Positions 36,009 to 44,551 of a stretch of 64,000 nt of DNA are shown piece by piece. The position numbers were made by a program, and so were the translations under genes. The stretch covers positions 1 to 64,000 of the forward strand of contig DASUGH010000070.1 of the NCBI GenBank assembly GCA_036274155.1, read 5' to 3'. The DNA comes from Gp6-AA40 sp036274155. Its GTDB lineage: Bacteria; Acidobacteriota; Vicinamibacteria; Vicinamibacterales; UBA2999. Position 1 is the first letter of the stretch. Every line of letters begins with the position of its first letter. The notes beneath the pieces were generated by a model that ran no database searches, had not been told where the DNA came from, and saw nothing but the letters and a program-made list of their open reading frames with translations.

Positions 36009-38045
36009 CTATTCGGTGACCACTATCTGACCGACGACCCACGGGTGCTCTTTGCACGAGTAGGCATAGCTCCCCGGCTTGTCGAAGACGACGCCGCCAA
36101 CGTCGGCGGGGTTGAGCGCTCCTGTCGTCCACGAGCCATCCTGCGCCACGATCGTGTGGACCATGAGTCCATTGTTGCGCCACGTCACCTGTGTGCCGCG
36201 CTTCACGCGCGCGCGGTAGGGGCTGAACGCGTACTCGTCCGTCATGTAGTGAAAGCCGGTGAACCCGGTGTCACGAACGAGAGACGCAGTCTCGATTTGC
36301 GCCGTCTCGGTGATCTGGCCGGCGAACGGCTCCGGCGTCTGGCGGGCCGGAGCAGCGGATTGTGGCAACGAGCCGCCCAGCGTGAACGCCCATACGCCGG
36401 CAGGGGCGATCACAGCGATGTATTGCTCACCGTCGATCTCGTACGAAACCGGCGGCCCGCCGGCCGCGCCGATTTGAAATTGCCACAGCACGTTTCCAGT
36501 CCTGGCGTCGTACGCCTGGACGTTGCCGTCCGGAGCCGACTGAAACATCATCCCGCCGGCCGTCGTCATGGCGCCGCTCGGGCGGCCCGGCCTGAACTCC
36601 TTCCTCCAGACGATCCTGTTCGTGCGGCTGTCGATCGCGGCCAGAACGCCGTGGCCGAGCGTATTCAACCCCGGCACGCGCTGGTTGAAGGTATTGCTGA
36701 AGAACCAGGGATTCTGGTCGCGACGCAGCCATCCGAGTGACGCATTGCCGCTCGCGTAGAAGTAGCCGGTCTCCGGACTGTAGGCCATGGGCGCGACGCG
36801 CATGCCGAATGTCGGCGTCAACATGTTCGGTTTCTGAACCGAGGCGGGCGTGTAGAAGTCGCATTCGAGGGTGAAGCCGCGTGGCAGCGTCTGCTTCTTC
36901 CACGCGTCGCACGACGGCAGCGCGCTATCAGCTCCTGCCGGAAACGGCTGCGTGGCAGCGGTCTTCTGAAGCGCATCCTGTGGCACCGGCCGATCGTCGA
37001 TTCGCGTCAGCGGTTTTCCCGTTTCGCGGTCGAGCATGAACAGATAACCGTCGGCACGCATCGCCGCGATCGACTTGCGCGGGCGACCGTCTCCTTGCGC
37101 GTCGTAGAGCACGGGCGAAATGGCGATGTCCGCTTCCCAGATGTCGTGCCGGATGACCTGGTAGTGCCAGCGAAGCTTCCCGGTCCTCATGTCGATCGCG
37201 ACCACCGAGCACAGATAGAGATTGGCGCCGGGGCGTCCTTCGCCGGCGAGCTGGGGCACGCCGTTGCCGGTCACGTAGTAGACGAGACCCAGGTCGGGAT
37301 CGGCCGCACCGGCGAGCCAGACGGCGCCGCCGCCTCGCTGCCAGATCGGGTTGCCCTTCGGCCAGGTGTCCGATCCAGGCTCGCCCGGCGCCGGAACGGC
37401 GAAAAAGCGCCACGCCTCCTCGCCGGTCTTTCCGTTCAGGCCGACGACCTGGCCGCGCCAGCCGTTGTCGGCGCTGAGGCCGATCGAGACGATGCCGCCG
37501 GCATAGAGCGGCGCGCCTGACGCGACCTGCCCCTTGTCGCGTGCCTTGTCGCCGACGTACTTGTTCCACACCAGCTCGCCGGTCTTCTCGCGGAGCGCAA
37601 TGACGCGAGCGTCCGACAGTCCGACGAAGACGAGACCGTCGCCGACCGCCACCCCTTCGCGCGCCGGTGCGCCCATCCCCGCTTGCGGCCCGCCCTGGAA
37701 TCGCCAGACTCTCGCGCCGGTCTTCGCGTCGAGGGCATAGATCGACGGCGGCACCGTCAGGAACATCAGTCCCTCGTGCACGACCGGCATCGTGCGAGTC
37801 CCGGCCTGCGAGTCGAATTTCTGTGACGTCCACGCCGCGCCAAGCCTGGCGATGTTCTGCGCGGTGATCTGCGTGAGGGGTGAGTGCCGGGTGTTGCCAC
37901 CGTCGCCGCTGACCGACGGCCACTCTCTGGTCGCCGCTCGACCGCTGCCGGTGCCGGACTGGACGGCGGCATGGGCCGGCCCTTCGACTCGCGATGGATA
38001 CGCGCGTCCGCTCAGGGCTGGCCCGAGGAAGAGGCACGCCACCAC
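36009..38045 (-). CDS. PQQ-type quinoprotein with C-terminal cupredoxin domain
   Basis: 678 aa exported protein. Most of it is an eight-bladed quinoprotein propeller with recurring blade motifs (ALDAKTGARVWRFQGG, ALREKTGELVWNKYVG, GLNGKTGEEAWRFF, AIDMRTGKLRWHYQ, AYDARTGNVLWQFQIG). The last about 85 residues are a plastocyanin-like domain with copper-ligand-type His and Cys (VHTIVAQDG, YSCKEHPWVVGQIVV). No CxxCH is present. Suggests a periplasmic alcohol/sugar-type dehydrogenase passing electrons to its own blue-copper domain. GTG 38045 is the first in-frame start, but a strong AGGAG-ATG at 38071 is out of frame and stops after 19 codons: a possible 5' frameshift. Confidence 0.85.
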   Translation of the reverse strand: MVACLFLGPALSGRAYPSRVEGPAHAAVQSGTGSGRAATREWPSVSGDGGNTRHSPLTQITAQNIARLGAAWTSQKFDSQAGTRTMPVVHEGLMFLTVPPSIYALDAKTGARVWRFQGGPQAGMGAPAREGVAVGDGLVFVGLSDARVIALREKTGELVWNKYVGDKARDKGQVASGAPLYAGGIVSIGLSADNGWRGQVVGLNGKTGEEAWRFFAVPAPGEPGSDTWPKGNPIWQRGGGAVWLAGAADPDLGLVYYVTGNGVPQLAGEGRPGANLYLCSVVAIDMRTGKLRWHYQVIRHDIWEADIAISPVLYDAQGDGRPRKSIAAMRADGYLFMLDRETGKPLTRIDDRPVPQDALQKTAATQPFPAGADSALPSCDAWKKQTLPRGFTLECDFYTPASVQKPNMLTPTFGMRVAPMAYSPETGYFYASGNASLGWLRRDQNPWFFSNTFNQRVPGLNTLGHGVLAAIDSRTNRIVWRKEFRPGRPSGAMTTAGGMMFQSAPDGNVQAYDARTGNVLWQFQIGAAGGPPVSYEIDGEQYIAVIAPAGVWAFTLGGSLPQSAAPARQTPEPFAGQITETAQIETASLVRDTGFTGFHYMTDEYAFSPYRARVKRGTQVTWRNNGLMVHTIVAQDGSWTTGALNPADVGGVVFDKPGSYAYSCKEHPWVVGQIVVTE

Positions 38046-38247
38046 GGAGCTGCGAGCTTGAAGGCGCTCATGGAATCACTCCTGCCAAGTGTTGCGATCT
38101 CAGGACCCCGACGTGCGACGCCGATGATACTCCCCGATTCGACCCGGCGCGCCTTGCCAGGCTCTATGATTCGAGCGAATTCAGCTGCTCCTCTCGCGAG
38201 GTGAGCCCGAGGACTGGTGTTGGACGGTTTCCGACAAGGAGAAAACG

Positions 38248-38496
38248 ATGACGCGAGTGAATGCGATCGTTCTGATGGCCGTTGGCATCCTGATGGGATT
38301 TGCGAGCGCCCGCTTTTTGCCTGGCGCCGTCGTCGAAGCGCAGGCCGGCTCCTGGCAATGCAAGTCCTGGACGCTCCAGAAGGATCAAGACGCTGCCGCG
38401 ACGGGTCAGTGGCTCGGCGTCACAAGAGACCACATGCTCACGTCTGCCGGGTTGTCGCAGTCGGGAATGTATACGGTCGTGGCCTGTAGACGGTAG
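38248..38496 (+). CDS. Small secreted or anchored hypothetical protein (82 aa)
   Basis: Unrecognised. AAGGAG lies 7 nt before the ATG. N-terminal hydrophobic leader VNAIVLMAVGILMGFASARFL, then a short soluble part GSWQCKSWTLQKDQDAA ... GMYTVVACRR with two cysteines. Good ribosome site, leader and sensible composition argue it is real. Divergent from the quinoprotein gene. Confidence 0.65.
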   Translation: MTRVNAIVLMAVGILMGFASARFLPGAVVEAQAGSWQCKSWTLQKDQDAAATGQWLGVTRDHMLTSAGLSQSGMYTVVACRR

Positions 38497-38543
38497 GGTC
38501 CGGCTGAAGCCTGGCTGAAGCCGGCTGAAGCCGAACCCTACGG
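38492..38543. repeat. CTGAAG-type inverted repeat between convergent genes
   Basis: Three GGCTGAAGCC units inside outer arms GTAGGGTCCGGC (38493-38504) and GCCGAACCCTAC (38530-38541). It spans the stop codons' gap of the small protein and the tannase gene; the tannase TAG (38538-38540) is inside it. Confidence 0.8.
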
Positions 38544-40016
38544 AGTCGCACACGCGAAGCTGGCAGCTTCGTTGGTACTCCCGGAACCCTTGTACTTCGC
38601 CACCTGCGGGAAGGGGCACAAGGGGCGCGTCATCGGCGTCTGGCCGCCGCGGCCGCGGCCGCCGCCGCGGGTCGCGACGATCTCATTCGGTGCCATGCCC
38701 TTGTCGCGCCATCGCTCGATGGCACCCAGATAGTCGGCCTGGTCGGGACCGACGCCTCCGCCGCAGTGCCCCACGCCGGGAAGCAGGAACAGACGCATCC
38801 AGTCGTCCTGCTTGCCGCCAAGCGTGTTGACGACGCTCGTGTAGTAGTTGATGGTGTTCTCCGGCGCCGGGCCCGGATCCGCCCACCCGTGGTAGAGCAG
38901 CAGCTTGCCGCCGCGCGCCTTGAACCGCGACAGGTCGGGGTCGCTGGCCTCTATGAAGCCGGCGTTCTTGATCGCGAGCGCGAGATCGGTATCGAGATCG
39001 AACGACATCACGTCCCAGTTCGGATCCTGACGTCCGATATACCGCGGCATATCGGCGAAGAGCGGGTTGATCGCCGCACCTGGAGTGGGGATGCGCCAGC
39101 CGCTCTCGAACCCGGGGGAGTGGCCGGGATAGGCGAGTCCGCCCGCCTTCGTGGTGACCGGCGCGTGGGCGCTCTTGGCCGAAGCGACCTGTGTCTCGGT
39201 CAGACAGTCCGGCGCATCGCCGGCTTTGCACACCAGCGTCGATGGATCGAGCCGGCACCTGCGCGGCTGGCTGACGATGCCGTCCTTGACGCCATCCTGC
39301 TCGTCGCAGGCAGCGATCACCGCGTTCGCGAAGAGCGCCACCTTGTTCTCTGGCACCAGCCGCGACGGATCGCGCAGCATGGCCACCTGTCGCGCCACCT
39401 GCGACTCGTTGAGGTGGATCTGGTTGTAGACGGGCGCACCCGCGACGATCGCGTCGAAGTCCTCCGGGTACCGTTGCGCTTCCATCAACCCCTGACGGCC
39501 TCCGGTGGAGCAGCCCTGGTAGTAGGAGAGCCGCGCGGCACGCTTGTAATACGCCTGGATGACCACTTTCGACTGGACGGCCATCTCGTGCATCGCGCGA
39601 TAGCCGAAATCGATGACCTTCTCCGGATGACCGAGGGCGAACGATGCGCTGCCGCCCGTGTGGCCGGTGTCGTTCGAGGCCGCGGCGTAGCCGCGGCTGA
39701 GGCCGGTCGCCAGTGCGCCTCTCTCGATGTTGCCGGCCCATCCGCCGTTGCCGACAGCGAGGAAGTTGCCGTTCCAGTTCTCGGCCGGCAGCCACAGCTC
39801 CATCGCGATGCGCGAATCGGGCGAGGGAGCCAGCGTTATCGAGACGCGACAGTGCGCCGGGAGCTGCTGGCTCTGTCCCCGCCCGGTCGGCTGGGCGCCA
39901 GCCGCGACCGACTCGGTCGCGGTGATCGTTGCCGCCGGCAGAGCGAGCGCTTTGAGCGCTTCACAGGCGGTTTGTTGCGCGAGCGCCGAGGCGAAGACGA
40001 GAGCCAGGATGTCCAT
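38538..40016 (-). CDS. Tannase/feruloyl-esterase-family hydrolase
   Basis: 492 aa exported alpha/beta hydrolase of the tannase/feruloyl esterase family, which cleaves galloyl or feruloyl esters of plant phenolics. Nucleophile Ser170 in GCSTGGRQGLMEAQRYPEDF, acid region YHGWADPGPAPENT, catalytic His in LPGVGHCGGGVGPD; cysteines next to the Ser and His match the family's CS-D-HC arrangement. N-terminal leader DILALVFASALAQQ is short. A Gly/Arg insert GGGRGRGGQ lies near the C-terminus. It follows the cupin gene by 4 bp, so the two form an operon. Confidence 0.9.
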   Translation of the reverse strand: MDILALVFASALAQQTACEALKALALPAATITATESVAAGAQPTGRGQSQQLPAHCRVSITLAPSPDSRIAMELWLPAENWNGNFLAVGNGGWAGNIERGALATGLSRGYAAASNDTGHTGGSASFALGHPEKVIDFGYRAMHEMAVQSKVVIQAYYKRAARLSYYQGCSTGGRQGLMEAQRYPEDFDAIVAGAPVYNQIHLNESQVARQVAMLRDPSRLVPENKVALFANAVIAACDEQDGVKDGIVSQPRRCRLDPSTLVCKAGDAPDCLTETQVASAKSAHAPVTTKAGGLAYPGHSPGFESGWRIPTPGAAINPLFADMPRYIGRQDPNWDVMSFDLDTDLALAIKNAGFIEASDPDLSRFKARGGKLLLYHGWADPGPAPENTINYYTSVVNTLGGKQDDWMRLFLLPGVGHCGGGVGPDQADYLGAIERWRDKGMAPNEIVATRGGGRGRGGQTPMTRPLCPFPQVAKYKGSGSTNEAASFACATP

Positions 40017-40020
40017 GTCG

Positions 40021-40482
40021 CTATTTCTTCTCAGCGGGAATCGACGTTGCCGGCCCCATGCCCCACACCTGGATGACGGTGGGTTCGTCCTTCGCGCCGT
40101 CGTAGTGCACCTGCTTCGCGTGGTGATACACGTAGCTTCCCGCCTTCGCTGGCACGGTGCTGTTCGGATCGTATTTCTCGCCGCTCCCCAGCCACCACGT
40201 TCCGGAGATGACGACGAAGAACCGATCGTTCTCGTGATAGTGCGGCCGGCTCATATTGTTCGGCAGCCAGCGCAGCCGTATCACGTACGGCCCGGGCTTC
40301 GTGGGGTCGCCGAACAGGATCGCCGTCTCCTGGGTGCCGGCTGCGTTCCGGACCCATTTGATGTTCTCGGGCAATGTCAGCTCAACGGCCTTGGGATCGA
40401 TCTGCGCCGCCGAACCCACGGTGGCGGCAAGCAGCATCACCACACAGGCCGAGAGAACGATGGCGCGCGTCAGTCGAGTCAT
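40021..40482 (-). CDS. Secreted small cupin protein
   Basis: 153 aa. Start ATG 40482 has GAGGAAAAG upstream and begins a signal peptide (LTRAIVLSACVVMLLAATVG). The cupin core shows SRPHYHENDRFFVVISGTWW (metal-type His pair) and YVYHHAKQVHYDG. Catalysis not assignable; the pairing with a tannase-family esterase suggests a role in aromatic ester use, or isomerase or sensor activity in the periplasm. Confidence 0.8.
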   Translation of the reverse strand: MTRLTRAIVLSACVVMLLAATVGSAAQIDPKAVELTLPENIKWVRNAAGTQETAILFGDPTKPGPYVIRLRWLPNNMSRPHYHENDRFFVVISGTWWLGSGEKYDPNSTVPAKAGSYVYHHAKQVHYDGAKDEPTVIQVWGMGPATSIPAEKK

Positions 40483-40820
40483 GGTCTTTTCCTCTGGCGT
40501 CGTGGCGTGCGGCGCGAACCGGCCGACGTCCCGCCGAAGCGCGGAGTCCGGATCGGACGAACGGCGTAAGATTTCACGCTTTTGGCACGGATTCAACCCC
40601 GTCGAGCTGTCCAAAACCGCTCGCCCGGCACCCGGGGCCGCCCTTATACTGACCCGAGTCGAGCGAGGCTCGCCTTGGACTGCCTCGCTCCACGAAGGTG
40701 TCTGCTTTGCCCCGCTCCGCGGGGCGAGCCGTCTTGCCCGGGGAGAGCGTGGCTCACGATCACGCCTTTGAAGCGGTCAAGACGACTGGCGGACCGTGTG
40801 TCCGCGGGAGGAGTTTCGCG
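40483..40820. other. 338-bp intergenic region before the DUF1592 operon
   Basis: Divergent leader region. It holds a GC hairpin CCCCGC-TCC-GCGGGG near 40711-40725 and imperfect repeats of GCGAGGCTCGCC/GCCTCGCTC at 40660-40690. TATACT at 40645-40650 is a possible -10 for the plus-strand operon but lacks a good -35. The ORF of the DUF1592 gene is open from 40698, but the true start is argued to be 40821. Confidence 0.5.
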
Positions 40821-43205
40821 TTGTTCTTCAGGCCGCTCCTGCTGGTTTCCGCCGTGACGCTTGCCGCTCTTCTGGCCCCTTCGGCCAGGGCGGCGCAGGA
40901 CGCGGCCGTGCCACCCCCGTCGGCACCGCACGCGACGGTCGTCCGCACGTATTGCGCGACCTGCCACAGCGACCGGACGCGGTCGGGCGGCCTGTCGCTC
41001 GAACACGCCGACTTCACCGACATTCCAAAGGCCGCCGAGACCTGGGAGAAGGTCATTCGAAAAGTACGCGCCGGCATGATGCCGCCGCCCGGCATGCCTC
41101 GTCCACCGGGCGACCAGCTGGACGCGATGACTGCGTTCCTCGAAACGTCGCTCGACCGTGCGGCTGCCGCCCGTCCTCGTCCTGGCCGGACGGCGATGCA
41201 TCGCCTGAACCGTGCGGAGTACGCCAACGCCATCCGCGATCTGCTGGATCTCGAGATCGACGCGACGGCGCTGCTGCCTCCCGACGACGAGAGCAGCGGG
41301 TTCGACAACATCGCCGACGTGCTGACCGTGTCGCCCTCGCTGATGGAGCGCTATCTGTCGGCGTCCTGGAACGTCAGCCGGATGGCCCTCGGCAATCTCG
41401 GAATCACTCCGAGCACCGTGACGTACCGGGTGCGTCCCGACCTGTCGCAGGATCAGCACATCGACGGACTGCCGCCCGGCACGCGAGGCGGCATCCTGGT
41501 CAGGCACAGTTTTCCGGTCGACGGCGAGTACACGATCAGGGTCCGCTTGTGGCGGAACACGTTCGATCTGATGCGCGGCATGGAGGATCCGCACGACATC
41601 GAGATCGCGATGGACGGCGAGCGCCTTCAGCTCGTCACCGCGGGGGGCAAGAAGGATTTCGCTGCGATGGCCGAGAACCCGGGGACGTTCGGCGCTGAGC
41701 TCGACAGGCGTCTGACCGTCCGCATGCCGGTGAAGGCCGGGACGCATGTGATCTGGGCGACCACGGTGTTGAAGAGTCACGCGCCGCGCGACGACTTGAT
41801 CAAGCCATTCATGCGGACGACGGTGGATGGACTCGACATCATGGGCGATCCGTCGGTGGATCGACTGACGATCGAGGGACCCTACGCGGCGTCGGGATCC
41901 GGCGACACCGCGTCGCGGCGCAAGATCCTGACGTGCACGCCGACGGCGCCGGCGAACGAATCTGCCTGTGCGAGGCGGATACTCTCCGCTCTGGCGCGCT
42001 CCGCCTACCGCAAACCGGTCGATCAGGCGACGCTGGACGTGATCACGGGATTCTATCGGCGCGCCCGCGCGAGCGGCGGCAGCTTCGAAGGCGGCATCGA
42101 ATCGGCGCTGCAGTTCATCCTGGCGAGCCCGGAATTCCTGTACCGGTTCGAGGCTGATCCGCCCAACCTGCCACCGGGTACGGCGTATCGCGTCAGCGAC
42201 CTCGCGCTCGCGTCGCGGCTGTCGTTCTTTCTGTGGAGCAGCATCCCTGATGAACCGCTGCTGGCGCTCGCCAGCCAGGGGAAGCTGAAGGACGCGGCAG
42301 TGCTCGAGCAGCAGGTCAGACGCATGCTCGCCGACCCGCGCGCGAAGACGCTGGTCGACAACTTCGCCGAGCAGTGGCTGCACCTGCGCAACCTGAAGAG
42401 CTCGAGCCCGGACCTCGAGGCGTTTCCGGATTTCGACGACAACCTGCGGCAGGCCATGAAAGAGGAGACGACACTCTTTTTCGAGAGCATCATGCGGGAA
42501 GACCGCAGCGTCCTGGATCTGCTCAACGCCGACTACACCTTCGTCAACGAGCGCCTGGCGAGGCACTACGGGATCCCGAACATCTACGGAAGCCAGTTCC
42601 GGCGGGTCAAGGTGCCGAACGAGGCCCGCCGCGGGTTGCTCGGTCAGGCCAGCATCCTCACCGTGACCTCGTATCCCAATCGCACCTCCCCTGTCGAGCG
42701 CGGCAAATGGGTGCTGACGAATCTTCTTGGCGTCCCACCGCAGCCGCCGCCGCCGAACGTGCCGCCGCTGCAGGACAGCGCCAGCGATGGACGAGTGCTC
42801 TCGCTGCGCGAGCGCATGGAGAAGCATCGCGCCGACCCGGTGTGCGCAGGCTGCCACAAGGCGATGGATCCGATCGGCTTCGCCCTCGAGAACTTCGACG
42901 GTGTGGGCCACTGGAGGACGAGAGAAGACGGCCGCCCGATAGATCCGTCGGGCACGCTCTTCAACGGCGCCTCGCTCGACGGGGTTTCGGGACTGCGTAA
43001 GGAAATAGTGAAGCGGCCGGAGGTGTTCATCGGTGTCATGACCGAGAAGCTCATGACCTACGCCGTCGGCCGCGGGCTCGAGTACTACGACATGCCGGCC
43101 GTGCGGAAGGTCGTGCAGGGCGCCAGAGCCACCGACTACCGTTTCTCGTCGATCGTGCTCGGCATCGTCCAGAGCGCACCGTTCCGGATGAAGGAGACCA
43201 GATGA
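40821..43205 (+). CDS. Exported heme-binding DUF1587/1592/1588/1585 protein
   Basis: 794 aa. TTG 40821 is preferred: GGGAGGAG is 7 nt upstream and the product then opens with a clean signal peptide (FFRPLLLVSAVTLAALLAP, cleavage near SARA). Layout: cytochrome-type heme site CATCHS (Cys45-His49); DUF1587 (HRLNRAEYANAIRDLLDL); a beta-rich carbohydrate-binding-like middle; DUF1595 (RSAYRKPVDQATL); DUF1592 (LASRLSFFLWSSIPDEPLL); DUF1588 (GLLGQASILTVTSYPNRTSP) with a second heme site CAGCHK (about 675); DUF1585 at the end. Family is common in Planctomycetota and Acidobacteriota; the reaction is unknown. Translationally coupled to DUF1552. Confidence 0.92.
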   Translation: MFFRPLLLVSAVTLAALLAPSARAAQDAAVPPPSAPHATVVRTYCATCHSDRTRSGGLSLEHADFTDIPKAAETWEKVIRKVRAGMMPPPGMPRPPGDQLDAMTAFLETSLDRAAAARPRPGRTAMHRLNRAEYANAIRDLLDLEIDATALLPPDDESSGFDNIADVLTVSPSLMERYLSASWNVSRMALGNLGITPSTVTYRVRPDLSQDQHIDGLPPGTRGGILVRHSFPVDGEYTIRVRLWRNTFDLMRGMEDPHDIEIAMDGERLQLVTAGGKKDFAAMAENPGTFGAELDRRLTVRMPVKAGTHVIWATTVLKSHAPRDDLIKPFMRTTVDGLDIMGDPSVDRLTIEGPYAASGSGDTASRRKILTCTPTAPANESACARRILSALARSAYRKPVDQATLDVITGFYRRARASGGSFEGGIESALQFILASPEFLYRFEADPPNLPPGTAYRVSDLALASRLSFFLWSSIPDEPLLALASQGKLKDAAVLEQQVRRMLADPRAKTLVDNFAEQWLHLRNLKSSSPDLEAFPDFDDNLRQAMKEETTLFFESIMREDRSVLDLLNADYTFVNERLARHYGIPNIYGSQFRRVKVPNEARRGLLGQASILTVTSYPNRTSPVERGKWVLTNLLGVPPQPPPPNVPPLQDSASDGRVLSLRERMEKHRADPVCAGCHKAMDPIGFALENFDGVGHWRTREDGRPIDPSGTLFNGASLDGVSGLRKEIVKRPEVFIGVMTEKLMTYAVGRGLEYYDMPAVRKVVQGARATDYRFSSIVLGIVQSAPFRMKETR

Positions 43206-44551
43206 GGATCATCACGAAGAAGCACCTGTCGCGCCGCACCTTCATCCGCGGCATGGGGGTGACGCTCTCGCTCCCGCTGCTGGATTCGATGGTGCCGGCG
43301 CAGACGGCGCTCGCGCAGACGGCCGCCAGGCCGCAGATCAGGCTGGGTCTGTGTTTCATCCCGCATGGCGCGGTGATGAACGCGTGGACGCCGGCGGAGG
43401 AAGGTCCGCTGACGCTCTCGCCGATTCTGTCGCCGCTCGAGGCGCACAAGGACCGGGTCGTTGTCCTCAGCAACCTCGCGCATCAGATGGCCGGGCCGCA
43501 GGGACCGGGTGACAACGGCGGCGACCACACGAGATGTCCGGCCGTCTTTCTCAATGGCGTGCACCCGAAGCGCACCGACGGCGCCGACATTCAGGCCGGC
43601 GTCACGATCGACCAGATGGCCGCGCAGAAGATCGGCCAGGACACCCTGCTGCCGTCGCTCGAGCTGGCCGTCGAGGATTACAGCGGCCTCGTCGGCAGCT
43701 GCGACGTCGGCTTCAGCTGCACCTACATGAACACGATCGCGTGGCGAACGCCGACGAGCCCGCTGCCGATGGAGATCAACCCGCGTGTCGTCTTCGACCG
43801 CATGTTCGGCGATGGCGCGACCACGAAAGAGCGGCTCGAGCGGATCGATACCCAGCGGAGCATCCTCGATGCCGTCACCGCCCAGGTCCGGCGCCTTCAG
43901 GGAAACCTCGGTCCCGGCGATCGGAACCGGGTGGCGGAGTACCTCGACACGGTGCGTGAGATCGAGCGCCGGATTCAGATCTCGGAACACCAGGCGAGCA
44001 ACGCCGATCTCGACGTTCCGCCGTCTCCGACGGGGATCCCGGACGACCACGAGGAGCACACGAAGCTGATGTTCGACCTGATGGCGCTGGCGTTCCAGGC
44101 GGACATCACGCGCATCTCTACGTTCATGATGGCGCGCGAGGTCAGCTACCGGACGTTCCCGAAGCTGGGCATCTCGGAAGCGTTTCATCCGGCGTCGCAC
44201 CATCAGAACAACCCGGCCAGGCTGGAAACACTCGCCAAGATCAATACCTTCCACGTGTCTCTCGTTTCGCACTTCCTGGATCGCCTCAAGGCGACGCCGG
44301 ACGGAGACGGAACGCTGCTCGATCACTCGCTCGTCCTCTACGGGAGTGCGATGAGCAACAGCAACATCCACAATCACGCTCCGTTGCCGGTGCTCATTGC
44401 CGGTGGCGCGGCGGGACGCCTGAAAGGCGGCCGTCACCTGAAGTATCCAGAGGGGACGCCGATGTCGAATCTGCTCCTGACGATTCTCAATAAGGCAGGA
44501 ATCGAGCAGGAGCGCGTCGGCGACAGCACGGGGTTGTTGACGGAGGTGTGA
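43202..44551 (+). CDS. DUF1552 protein, Tat-exported
   Basis: 449 aa. Twin-arginine leader LSRRTFIRGMGVTLSLPLLD. The rest matches DUF1552, an alkaline-phosphatase/sulfatase-like fold relative of DUF1501, with conserved FIPHGAVMNAWTP, LSNLAHQ, GDHTRCPAVFLNG and HAPLPVLIAGGAAG. The ATG overlaps the TGA of the DUF1592 gene (ATGA), so the two are translated together; this pairing is widespread and implies a joint periplasmic function that remains undefined. Confidence 0.92.
   Translation: MRIITKKHLSRRTFIRGMGVTLSLPLLDSMVPAQTALAQTAARPQIRLGLCFIPHGAVMNAWTPAEEGPLTLSPILSPLEAHKDRVVVLSNLAHQMAGPQGPGDNGGDHTRCPAVFLNGVHPKRTDGADIQAGVTIDQMAAQKIGQDTLLPSLELAVEDYSGLVGSCDVGFSCTYMNTIAWRTPTSPLPMEINPRVVFDRMFGDGATTKERLERIDTQRSILDAVTAQVRRLQGNLGPGDRNRVAEYLDTVREIERRIQISEHQASNADLDVPPSPTGIPDDHEEHTKLMFDLMALAFQADITRISTFMMAREVSYRTFPKLGISEAFHPASHHQNNPARLETLAKINTFHVSLVSHFLDRLKATPDGDGTLLDHSLVLYGSAMSNSNIHNHAPLPVLIAGGAAGRLKGGRHLKYPEGTPMSNLLLTILNKAGIEQERVGDSTGLLTEV

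Noticed and set aside
40644..42911. 755-aa minus-strand open frame
   Set aside because: Antisense shadow of the DUF1592 gene.
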